A stretch of DNA of 64,000 bases. It comes from Bacteroidales bacterium. GTDB lineage: Bacteria > Bacteroidota > Bacteroidia > Bacteroidales > Bacteroidaceae. Position numbers and translations under genes: made by a program. Numbering within the stretch: position 1 is the stretch's first letter; each line of letters starts with the position of its first letter. This document shows, in pieces, positions 8,241 to 17,900 of the stretch. The notes below the pieces were generated by a model that saw only the letters and a program-made list of their open reading frames with translations, did not search any database and was not told the DNA's origin. Location: NCBI GenBank assembly GCA_018064685.1, contig JAGHUS010000042.1, forward strand, positions 1-64,000. The letters run 5' to 3'.

Positions 8241-10393
8241 TTACGATTGTTGTTCTCGGTTGCTGTCAAACCTAATTGTGACATGCGGTATACAAAGTTC
8301 TTGAATGCTGTGTAGGGAGGCAGCTGACCTACATATTCCTCGACTGCATCTCGTCCTGCCTCAGTCAGGTAGAAGAAGAGGGTGTCCTTGTTCTCCAAAA
8401 CTGAGGTGAGGTGGTTCAGAGCCTTCTGGTCAATGTCCTTCCATGTTCTGTTGGCACGAGTTACCAGCAGGTTAATGGTTCCCTCGTTGAGCAGCTCGGT
8501 GGGAACTTCGTGCTCGTCCAGTGCGGGATATTCTACCAACAGCACTTCGTTGTTCTGAAGGTCGGGACAGAGGTCCTCAATGCTCTTTGCCATGATGTAC
8601 TTCTTGTCATCGGTAAGGAAGTCCTCATCATAGGTGAGACGGCGAACCTGCAGTCCAAGAGATGTCCAGAGGTCGTCCAGCTCATTGGCAATGTAGCTCT
8701 TACCGTTGCCCTCGCTGGTGCTGAGGAAATTGATTACGTTCTTGTGCTCGGTGTCCAGATAGGGTAGGATAGCCTTGCTGAGCTGGCGCAATGCCATGTC
8801 ATTTATTACCTTATTATATTTACGGTAGCGCAGAGTGCTCTCCTTGGGATAGCATCCAATGACTGGTGTGTCCGTAAGTTTCTCCGTTCGCATTCTGTCT
8901 CGCAGTGTTCTATCCAGCAATTCGATGATGTAGAAGAATAATGCCACGATAGCGAATGTGACAAGGAATGCCATGACGAGAATCATCAGACGATTGCTTG
9001 GCGCACTGTTCAAAGGGAACATAGGAGGATTGAGGACGCGCAGTGTAGCGGTTGTAAGCTGCAGATTGCGCTGACGAAGACGTGCTGCATTCAGTGCCTT
9101 CAGCATCTCCATGTAGTTGGCCTCAATAAATCCGATGTGTCTTTCCTTACGTCCTAAGGTAGCACCAATGGGGGCGAAATACATGAATTCATTCTGCAGT
9201 TTTGTGCGCATAACGTCCATTGCCTGCATCTCGGCCATAGTACCTTCTTGGCGAAGAACCTGGTCAAGCCACTGGTCGAGCAGAAGATTACGCTTGATAC
9301 CATTTGTAGTGTTCGATTCACCAGCAATCTCATAGGTTACGGTTCTGGTGTGCTCCTCGGCATCAGCAAGCTCACGTCTTGCCTCAGCAATCACTTCCTG
9401 AGCATTCTGGTCGTTTGTCTCTGCCATCAGTTCAAGGTTGGAGATTCTTGACTTTAGGCGTGAAATCTTGCTAAGGCTTTCTAGGAACTCCTCATTGCTC
9501 TTCAGCAGGTTGATACGGCTGCCCAACTGGTGTTCCAGATAGTCAATAATAGCTCGCTGCGACATTCTGGCCAGCAGCTGGTCGTTCTCCATCTTCTTGT
9601 GGTTTGCATCGGTAATAGCTACCTGCTTTGTCTGCTCACCATAGTTGATGATTCGTTTTGACACGTTGTATGCAATGAGGTCGTCCTCAGCACCGCACAG
9701 AATTCTGTAGAGACGATTTACTTCATTCTCGAAGAACTTGATTACGTTATTCGTTTCACCAAATCGTATCTCCTGATACTGGTTGATGAACTCTTCGTTG
9801 AGGATCTCCAGCGTGTTGTAGGCGATACCCGCATCATTACATGAATAGCCAATCTGAATCATGTCAGAGTTGCCCAACTGCACAACCTTCAATCTGCTTG
9901 AAATGTCGGGGATGCCAAAATAGACATGGTGTGACAACAACTGGTATACAAAGTTGTCGGACTTGGGAGCTGCATAGGCAGTAAGATTTTCCACTGTCTT
10001 GCTCTCGCTTCGCTTGTCAACCAAAGCAAGCACTTCATTCGGAGTGGAGTTCTTCAAGTCGCGGTAATGCTCGGCAAAGATGTAGTTGTTATCATGCTCA
10101 GTGTCACCATACATCAAGCATCTTGCCAACAAACGAATAGAAACTCGCTTGATGGTCTTTTCCGTGCTGATGATCAGCAGTAGGTTGGCCATGTTGACAT
10201 TACTGTTCGAGCCTACTGAACCTTCAATGCTGTAACCTGAGATGATACCCGTATAGATAGTTGTCTCGACGTTATAGAGTTTGTCCTCTTTTCTAGTCAA
10301 GAACCAAGCAACTACTACTGCAATTAAAGGTAAAATTACAAGGTACCAACGAATGCGATAAAAGAATCGCAGAATGTATCTTAAAAATTCCAT
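8237..10393 (-). CDS. Wzz/GumC-like polysaccharide co-polymerase with degenerate BY-kinase-like C-terminal domain
   Basis: N-terminal TM, long coiled coil, second TM before LLDRTLRD, then STSEGNGKS P-loop-like motif. Confidence 0.82.
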   Translation of the reverse strand: MEFLRYILRFFYRIRWYLVILPLIAVVVAWFLTRKEDKLYNVETTIYTGIISGYSIEGSVGSNSNVNMANLLLIISTEKTIKRVSIRLLARCLMYGDTEHDNNYIFAEHYRDLKNSTPNEVLALVDKRSESKTVENLTAYAAPKSDNFVYQLLSHHVYFGIPDISSRLKVVQLGNSDMIQIGYSCNDAGIAYNTLEILNEEFINQYQEIRFGETNNVIKFFENEVNRLYRILCGAEDDLIAYNVSKRIINYGEQTKQVAITDANHKKMENDQLLARMSQRAIIDYLEHQLGSRINLLKSNEEFLESLSKISRLKSRISNLELMAETNDQNAQEVIAEARRELADAEEHTRTVTYEIAGESNTTNGIKRNLLLDQWLDQVLRQEGTMAEMQAMDVMRTKLQNEFMYFAPIGATLGRKERHIGFIEANYMEMLKALNAARLRQRNLQLTTATLRVLNPPMFPLNSAPSNRLMILVMAFLVTFAIVALFFYIIELLDRTLRDRMRTEKLTDTPVIGCYPKESTLRYRKYNKVINDMALRQLSKAILPYLDTEHKNVINFLSTSEGNGKSYIANELDDLWTSLGLQVRRLTYDEDFLTDDKKYIMAKSIEDLCPDLQNNEVLLVEYPALDEHEVPTELLNEGTINLLVTRANRTWKDIDQKALNHLTSVLENKDTLFFYLTEAGRDAVEEYVGQLPPYTAFKNFVYRMSQLGLTATENNNRK

Positions 10394-10403
10394 AGTGATT
10401 GAA

Positions 10404-11222
10404 TTATTTCTTATCGGTGTAAGTAATCTCTACAATTGCATTTGTAATAATAGGTGTATGCGTGATGATCTCCAGAACCAGGATGTCAGTCGTGATGGTT
10501 GACTGAAGGTCTTGGTATGCTTGAGTCACATTGCTCTCCCATCTCTTGGTCTCTGCCAGGTCTCTTACTGTGGCATCACCCATCTTGAATTCTTCCTTTG
10601 TCAGCAAGCCGGCACCCTTATAGGCAGCAGCATTCTCACTGGCGGTCTTTAGCGAAATAAGGTTGTTTGTAATGCGCACATATAAAGTAGCGATGGTTTG
10701 CTTCAGTTGTTCGTAGGCAATGTCTTTGGCCAGCTGTGCTTTTTCGGTCTGCAGTCTTTGACGCTTCACTCTGCCTTTCAGGTCCAGTACATTGTCCAAA
10801 GGCACATTTGCCCTGGCACCGATGTTCCAGTAGTGCTGCTTTGATCCTACATACTGATAATAAATAGGTGTAGCTACATTCTCAGATGATCCGTAGTTGT
10901 CCATTACGCCATACGAATATGATGCATATCCAGCCAACCATTCCGACCATGATTTCTTCTCCTTCTTGAGCAGTTCTCTCTGGAATGCCTCTTCTCGTGC
11001 CAATTGTTCGATTGAGGGATTGGATTTAGCATTTTCGAACAAAAGGCCCAAGGGTGGCAGTTTGAAAGACGAATAGTCAATATTCTCACCTCCGTTTTCG
11101 GTGTCCGTGTCAAAATAGCCGGCAATAATGCCTTTGTTTTTGTCTGTCTCCTGTGCATGCACGTTGTGTGTAGCAAGTACACCAAGCAGCATTAATGATA
11201 GAAACTTAAGTTTACCCTTCAT
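10404..11222 (-). CDS. Short TolC/outer-membrane efflux-like protein (about one repeat)
   Basis: Signal peptide; LPPLGLLFENAKSNPSIEQL and coiled-coil KRQRLQTEKAQLAKDIAYEQLKQTIATLYVRI resemble the TolC repeat, but only 272 aa. Confidence 0.65.
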   Translation of the reverse strand: MKGKLKFLSLMLLGVLATHNVHAQETDKNKGIIAGYFDTDTENGGENIDYSSFKLPPLGLLFENAKSNPSIEQLAREEAFQRELLKKEKKSWSEWLAGYASYSYGVMDNYGSSENVATPIYYQYVGSKQHYWNIGARANVPLDNVLDLKGRVKRQRLQTEKAQLAKDIAYEQLKQTIATLYVRITNNLISLKTASENAAAYKGAGLLTKEEFKMGDATVRDLAETKRWESNVTQAYQDLQSTITTDILVLEIITHTPIITNAIVEITYTDKK

Positions 11223-11257
11223 TTTGTTTATTTGTTTTGCGTTATTTTTTCAGTTTA

Positions 11258-12412
11258 TTATACGTTTTCTTTTTGGATGAATGCTGTCAAGGTTTTAAGC
11301 AGAATCTTGAAATCAAGCTTCATTGAATATGTCTGTCCATACTTGATGTCCAGTTGTTTACGCTCTTCCGCCGACAGCTTTCCGGCATCACCACGTTTCT
11401 CTACCTGCCACAAACCTGTCAGTCCGGCAGGAGCAATGAATCGGTCAATGCTGTCGTCGTGTGTCAGCTTCTCTGCCTCGTAAAGGGGCAATGGACGGTT
11501 TCCGACAACCGACATGTCACCTTTTAATATATTAATAAGCTGAGGCAATTCATCAATGCTGTATTTGCGGATGAATCGTCCCACCTTTGTGATTCGGGGG
11601 TCGTTTTCCAGTTTGACAAAGGCATTCTCCGTTTCGGTCTGCTTTTGTTTGAGGAAGTCACTTTCAGATATGATGGAATTGTCGTCAACCAAGAATTCTC
11701 CATTCATGTCAAGCGTCATCATGTTTTCGACAGAAAGCTCCTTGTTTTCTGTTTCCTCATTTGCCTCATTAGCATACTGGTTCAGCTGGTTGAATTCTTT
11801 CAGTCTCTTGTCAGCACCAATATACATGCTTCTAAACTTGAGGAAGTTGAATATCTTGTAGTTAGCTCCCACACGTTTGCTGGAATACCACACCTTGCCC
11901 GGGCTTTCAATGTAAATGGCAATGGCCGTGATGATAAATACGGGCGAAAGAATGATTAAAGCAAACAAAGAGAAGAAGATGTCGAACATACGTTTCCACA
12001 AAGGAATTCGGAATGTCAGCAACTTTTTCTTCATCACAACATCGTTGATGAGTTGCGACTCATGATTCTCGACAAACTGGATCTTCTTGTGTAGCTCTTC
12101 GATTGTAGGACAAGCCGACAACGTATCGTCTATACCTGCGTTATGATAACTCGTAATTTCTTCTTTTGAAAGAGTGTCGATCAAAAGAATCAAGTAGGCT
12201 TTTGGTGTCTTGTGGTGCAGGTATGAGATGGCTGTAAGATCTTCGTTTTGAGTCTTTTGTTCAAACAGGACGATAAAATTCACTTTAGGCTCTGCGGTGC
12301 ACATCTGCTCAACTTCCAGGTAATTCATTGCTTGTCTGACAATCTGGCCAGGCAAGTATTGAAGTCGCTTCAGTGTTTCTTCGTTTTTACCAAAGTATAT
12401 AATTTTAGTCAT
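11258..12412 (-). CDS. Bacterial sugar transferase (phosphoglycosyl transferase, WcaJ/PglC-like) with N-terminal receiver-like region
   Basis: KRMFDIFFSLFALIILSPVF, SSKRVGANYKIFNFLKFRSM, IRKYSIDELPQLINILKGDMSVVGNRPLPLYEAE, GLTGLWQV. Confidence 0.88.
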   Translation of the reverse strand: MTKIIYFGKNEETLKRLQYLPGQIVRQAMNYLEVEQMCTAEPKVNFIVLFEQKTQNEDLTAISYLHHKTPKAYLILLIDTLSKEEITSYHNAGIDDTLSACPTIEELHKKIQFVENHESQLINDVVMKKKLLTFRIPLWKRMFDIFFSLFALIILSPVFIITAIAIYIESPGKVWYSSKRVGANYKIFNFLKFRSMYIGADKRLKEFNQLNQYANEANEETENKELSVENMMTLDMNGEFLVDDNSIISESDFLKQKQTETENAFVKLENDPRITKVGRFIRKYSIDELPQLINILKGDMSVVGNRPLPLYEAEKLTHDDSIDRFIAPAGLTGLWQVEKRGDAGKLSAEERKQLDIKYGQTYSMKLDFKILLKTLTAFIQKENV

Positions 12413-12450
12413 CCTTCTTGAAAGCTTTAAATGCGAATTGACAAGAAATA

Positions 12451-12813
12451 TCAGATAATTTTCTTAATTCTGATTTTAAGTTCCATTGGGTTGAATGGCT
12501 TCACGATATAGTCGGAAGCACCAATTTCAAGAAGCTTGATGCGTTCTGTTGTGCTATCCTCAGAACTCAGCATTATGACGGGAATGTGCTTGAACAAGTC
12601 ATTCTGCTTTATCCATTCTAGGAATTCGTCGCCTCTCATACCCGGCATTCTGATGTCGGTGATGATGAGGTCGGGAGTGTTGCCTTCCTGCAGCCATTTC
12701 ACACCCTGCAAGCCATCAGGAAGCCATGTGCACTGGAAATCGGTTGTGAGATATATGCTTAAAACTTTAGCAATTGTTTCCTTATCATCAAGAATTAAAA
12801 TTTTTTTCTTCAT
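12451..12813 (-). CDS. Stand-alone response-regulator receiver protein
   Basis: ILILDDKETI, LIITDIRMPGM, IPVIMLSSED, GASDYIVKPFNP. Confidence 0.9.
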   Translation of the reverse strand: MKKKILILDDKETIAKVLSIYLTTDFQCTWLPDGLQGVKWLQEGNTPDLIITDIRMPGMRGDEFLEWIKQNDLFKHIPVIMLSSEDSTTERIKLLEIGASDYIVKPFNPMELKIRIKKII

Positions 12814-12930
12814 ATTAAATTTGGTTTATTATTTATGCAAAGTTAAGTAATATTTTCATAATTCAAAGGTTTTGTTCTTTTTTTGTGGCAGAAATTCTTC
12901 TAAAATTGCATTTTTTTACTCTATTATTCG

Positions 12931-12958
12931 TTTTTTTTCAGATTTTAAACTAATTTTG
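12931..12958 (+). promoter_or_regulatory. Bacteroidetes-type promoter for manC
   Basis: T-rich -33 region and TAATTTTG (12951-12958) upstream of ATG at 12992. Confidence 0.45.
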
Positions 12959-12991
12959 TGTCGAATATACAATTTAAGGTGAAAAGCTATT

Positions 12992-14056
12992 ATGGATATT
13001 AAAAACAATCATTTGGTAATTATGGCAGGTGGTATTGGCAGTCGATTCTGGCCCATGAGCACACCTCAGTTTCCCAAGCAATTTGTTGATGTTACAGGTT
13101 GCGGTCGTTCATTGTTGCAACTTACTTATGATCGTTTCAAGGATGTTTGCCCGGCAGAAAATGTATGGGTTGTGACTTCGGCTTCCTACGCCGATTTGGT
13201 TAGCGAGCAATTACCAGATATCCCTGTTTCGAATATACTTCTAGAGCCTTGTCGCAGAAATACGGCTCCCTGCATTGCCTATGTCAGTTGGCGTATCAAG
13301 AAAATCAACCCAAAAGCAAATGTCGTTGTTTCGCCTAGCGATCATATTGTGTCGGATGTCAAGGAGTTTCGCCGTGTCGTAAATTCTGCTTTGAATTTTG
13401 TTTCCGAATCCGATTCAATCGTTACTCTTGGCATGCACCCTACGCGTCCCGAGACGGGTTACGGATATATTCAGGCCAATCTTTCACTGCCCAGTCCTAG
13501 AAATGCAGAATTGTATAGTGTAGAAAGATTCCGTGAAAAGCCTGATTTGCAGACTGCCAAGGAGTATGTGTCGCAGAATAATTTCTTTTGGAATTCGGGA
13601 CTCTTTGTATGGAACATCTCAACCATCATCAATGCCATTCGGGTATACGAGCCCAATATAGCGTCTGTCTTCGAAGGAATCTTTGATGTTCTTGGTACGG
13701 AGTTGGAACAAGAGAAGATAAATGAGGTATTCCCAACCTGTCCTAATATTTCCGTTGACTATGCCATTCTTGAAAGAGCTGAAGAAATCTTCGTGTTCCC
13801 TGCAAGTTTCGGTTGGAGCGATTTAGGCACATGGGGCAGTTTGCGTGAAAACTCGCAGAGAGATAATAATGGTAATGCCTTGATTGGTAATAATATTCAG
13901 ATGTACGAGTCGACAAACTGCATGGTTCATACCGTTGGCGAACGTCGTGTTGTCATCCAGGGACTTGACGATTGTATTGTGGCAGAAAAGGATGGCGTTT
14001 TGTTGATTTGCAAAATGTCGGAAGAACAGAGAATTAAGGAATTTTCTGCAGAATAA
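12992..14056 (+). CDS. manC: Mannose-1-phosphate guanylyltransferase
   Basis: IMAGGIGSRFWPMSTPQFPKQF, EPCRRNTAPCIAY, SPSDHIV, RFREKP, FPASFGWSDLGTWGSL. Confidence 0.92.
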   Translation: MDIKNNHLVIMAGGIGSRFWPMSTPQFPKQFVDVTGCGRSLLQLTYDRFKDVCPAENVWVVTSASYADLVSEQLPDIPVSNILLEPCRRNTAPCIAYVSWRIKKINPKANVVVSPSDHIVSDVKEFRRVVNSALNFVSESDSIVTLGMHPTRPETGYGYIQANLSLPSPRNAELYSVERFREKPDLQTAKEYVSQNNFFWNSGLFVWNISTIINAIRVYEPNIASVFEGIFDVLGTELEQEKINEVFPTCPNISVDYAILERAEEIFVFPASFGWSDLGTWGSLRENSQRDNNGNALIGNNIQMYESTNCMVHTVGERRVVIQGLDDCIVAEKDGVLLICKMSEEQRIKEFSAE

Positions 14057-14116
14057 TTAGCGTCTTGCCTAAAAGAATTCTTGTTTCTATTAGTAATTAA
14101 ACAAACAAAATAAGAA

Positions 14117-14160
14117 CAACCCGGGACTCCGTTTTCATTGAGGTTCCGGGTTGATTTTTA
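14117..14160 (+). terminator. Rho-independent terminator after manC
   Basis: CAACCCGGGAC ... GTTCCGGGTTG stem followed by ATTTTTA. Confidence 0.75.
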
Positions 14161-14368
14161 AGAAATTCTCTTCGTGTTCTTCGTGCCTTAGTGTGAATCA
14201 GGGGGGCAGACCCCATGATCCATGGTTGTCGTGAGAGAAAAATAAAACATCAACAAAGAAAAACATTTCAAAAAACCGGTTTTTTAATATGTTTTTATTG
14301 GTTGATATTTCTGAATCAAGTGGGCTGACCCCATGATCCACTCACACGAAGGCACGAAGTTCACGAAG
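14157..14368. repeat. Nested inverted-repeat element (MITE-like)
   Basis: Outer arms CTTCGTGTTCTTCGTGCCTTAGTGTGA / TCACACGAAGGCACGAAGTTCACGAAG; inner CAGACCCCATGATCCA / CTGACCCCATGATCCA; core AAAAAACCGGTTTTTT. Confidence 0.75.
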
Positions 14369-14428
14369 TATTTTTTATTTAACTCCTAATACTGAAGTAT
14401 ACTATGCAGAAGTAGCATTACTAATATT

Positions 14429-14800
14429 TCAATTGGGAGTCATATTACTGATGGCCTCCGTTATCTGGTCGTCATATTCCTTAGCCTTTATCACAGCACG
14501 ATCTTTTTCGCCTTTACTTAGCGTTTTCTGCCATTCCGACATCTCTTCGTGAATCTGATTCATCTTGTCAAGATTGTTTTCCTTTATGGCTTCAATCATT
14601 CTCTTGCAGAATTCTTCTGTCTTTCTTTCGATGTCCAGATTCTGTGGGCAGTTATCATTTTTCTCTGCCTCAACAACATTCTTTGTCTCAACAAGGTTTG
14701 TATCCGAATCATCTTGCCTTGCTTCCGTTTTTGTGTTACAGCTGCAAATGGTTAAACCTGCCAAAGTCATTGCAGCAAATGCCAATATCTTTGCTTTCAT
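14429..14800 (-). CDS. Small putative lipoprotein
   Basis: Lipobox-like LTICSC after a hydrophobic N-terminus. Confidence 0.6.
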   Translation of the reverse strand: MKAKILAFAAMTLAGLTICSCNTKTEARQDDSDTNLVETKNVVEAEKNDNCPQNLDIERKTEEFCKRMIEAIKENNLDKMNQIHEEMSEWQKTLSKGEKDRAVIKAKEYDDQITEAISNMTPN

Positions 14801-14895
14801 ATATGATGTTTAATTTTTAGATTTTCAATAACCTATTATCTTTACGACTTTCTTGTCGGCTTGTATATTTGTAATATATCTATAACCTTTCACCC

Positions 14896-14970
14896 ATAAC
14901 CTATAACCTATAACCTATAACCTATAACCTTTTACCTATAACCATTCACCCATAACCTATAACCTTTCAA
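14896..14970. repeat. 7-bp tandem repeat (ATAACCT)n with imperfect flanks
   Basis: Five perfect ATAACCT units at 14896-14930; degenerate copies run to about 14970. Confidence 0.85.
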
Positions 14971-17900
14971 AATATGCTCCTTTCTCTCTCAGGTAATTTA
15001 TCAGTTTCAAGTACACGCTGCAATGCGACAGTAAGGGTGCATTGCCAAACATCAGCAATCGTCTCTTTGCCCTTGTCATTGCCACGTTCAGTTTACGGTC
15101 TATTTCAGTACCGTTTTCCATGAAGTTGGTACTTGTCAGGAAATCAAGCTGATAGTCATAGTGTACGGTAAAACCGTATAGGATATAATCGCGTTGGCTG
15201 CCCTGGTATCTCTCCACCGTATCGATGCATATTGATTGCAGAAGCAATAGCGCATCGGTGCTAAGCCCTTGTCTGTCAGCCTCGTCGCATATCGCTTTGC
15301 GTATTGTGGCTATCTGGTTGCGGTAGGGCACAATAATACCTATCGTTTTATCCGCAGAAAAATGCACCGCCTCATCCTTGTATATTTCCAGCACCACGTT
15401 GGCTATAAGCTCAGCCTCTTCTTTGTTTACTTTGTCCGAGGGAGTTTGTAGCGACGATGGTGTATTGATAAATGCAATGGCCTTGGTGCGTAATATGTCG
15501 AGGATTTCATTTCCCGTGTTCGACCTCGCTGGCAACACTTCATCTTGATGGGGAAGTATCGGCGAACCCACAATGTCCAGCATACCGCCATAAAAGGCTG
15601 TGTTCGGGAATTCTGCAATGTCCTTGTGCATTCTGCCCTGTTTTCTCAGCATGTATACAAAACGCGGATCGTACGTGTTGTCTTCTTTTTTGAAATGGTT
15701 CAGCAGTCGTTCGAACAACGAAAGCCTGCAGTTGTAAAGTCCTACCTCGTGCAGAATCGGTTCGCTTACCGACGATTCCTCCACGCTTTGCTGGACAACA
15801 GCAGGAAGTTGTTTGTGGTCGCCGATAAGTATGAATTTATTTATGGCAGGCACGCCGCCTGACAGGGCAGAAAGAAGTCCGATGAGATGGGGCTCGAGTA
15901 TTTGTGAAGCCTCGTCGACAATAGCCAGCGTGAAGCGTTTTACATTGAAAAGCAATGAATTCGACGTCATGGCAACTGTTGTTCCGCAGAAGACACGCAC
16001 CTCGGACAGCTTTTCTCTTACCGCCATGGAATGCGATAACCCCTGCAGACGGCGGTCGGCCAGATATTCATGATAGGCTTTGTCGCATGACAAGGCAGAG
16101 CCAATACGCATGAAGTCGATGTGGCTTTCTGTCAGCTTGCTGCATATCTCGTCCACGGCCCTGTTTGTGTACGAAAGCAGTAGAATCTGGCTTTGCGGGT
16201 CCTTAAGTTCCTCTTGCAGGATGTTGAGCATACCAAACGATGTCTTGCCAGTGCCGGGAGGTCCGATGACCAGAAACATGTCGTCAGCCCTCTTGGCATT
16301 CAGTACCAGGTCGTTCATCTCGCCATAGTCGCCCACCAAGGCCACGTCGTTGTTTGTGGTAGGCTCTTGCTGGAAAAGCAGAATGTCACGTCTTCTTTTC
16401 TCGGTTGACAGAAACGAGTGCATTGACCGGTGCAGTGAGTTGGAAGATGCACTGGTCGAATCATGTTCGATGGCCCATCTGGTATCCGCCGTCACATTGA
16501 AGACCGTCTTGTTGGCCTGCCTGTTGCGAAGCTGCAGTGTGATTGTGTCGGGTGTGATGTCGACAAGCGATCCGCGATGCACCATCTGTGCACAAGCATC
16601 AGGTCTTCCGTCCTTGTTGTAGGGATAAAGAAAGACAATATCGCCACGCCGGAAGTTCGACATGTCGACAGATATCTTCTCGTCGAAGACAAGCGTGATG
16701 GCGCGAATAGCACCCTTTGTCTCCGAGAAATTCAGAATCCTGAGATTGTCGTAAATATTGCCCGCAGCCTTTTTAGCCTCGAGTGTGTCGATCCACACCG
16801 ACGAGAACCCCGCATCTTCCTGCTGCCTGTTGCCCAGGCTCGAAAACACCTGTTCGGCGGCAATGAACTGCTGGAAACGGTAATAATAAGCACGCTCCAA
16901 AGGCGTTGCCTGCTGCACAGGCGTCAGGATACGATTGAATTCACCCTCCTTATAGGTCGTCCAGAAACGATCGTTTACCCCTTCTGCCCTCAAGGTGGAA
17001 GGCTTGATGACGTCGAGGTAGCGAAAGGCACCGTTGGCATATTGCAGTTCGTTCCACGTCAGCAGGTTACGCATCCTGATGGCACGTATCAGCAGACTGC
17101 TTGAGTTGTGGATGGGCACCAGTCCCTTGCCGTATTTGCTGTACAGCAGGAAGGTGTCCTTCAGTTCGTGGGTATATTTCTGGAATTCGTATTGAAACAA
17201 AGCACGATACAACAACAGCTGTATGACGTGTTTCAAGACCGGTGTGGGACAATCCTTGTCAAACCCCGGCGTATCGCTCCGCACAAAGGCACCCTTACCG
17301 CTTTTCTGCTCTACGATGATGGTCTCGTCATTGCCTTCATACAGAAAGTCCAGACGTCCCTGAATGCCCAGAATCTCGCTGAAGAAAGACGGCTCCAGCA
17401 CAATCTTGCTTCTGTCGTACGAGTCGATAAGTTTGGGCAGCTCATTGTTTATAAGTTCCTCGATATTACGCTTTTGTTTCTCTCCGTCCTCCTTCAGTCT
17501 GTCCTCTTTGCCTATCTCGCTCATGCCTTTGCAGCACGATATGGACAGCGCATTGTCGTGGAAGAAAGCATCGAAGCTTTCCGTGTAGGACGTCGTGTTT
17601 TGGTGGACAATATCGTCAAGCAGCTTTCCTGCCAGATTACCCAGATGAGTGGCTATCGAGGGTTCGTCGGCTTTGATCTTGTTGATGAGCCCCACGAAAG
17701 GCGATTCCTTCAGGTTCTCGTCGAAGCAAGCCGCAATGGTGGTGATATTTATCAGGTAATCAGGTTCGTAGATGATGAGTTCGGGCATGCATATCCCATC
17801 CTTCCATCTCGTCCTGACAAGGTTCAGCGTCGAGCCCGTCGTCACTATCTTTGCCAGATAATCCCAACTGCCCTTGCCTTCGCGTGTCAGGTATCGGTTA

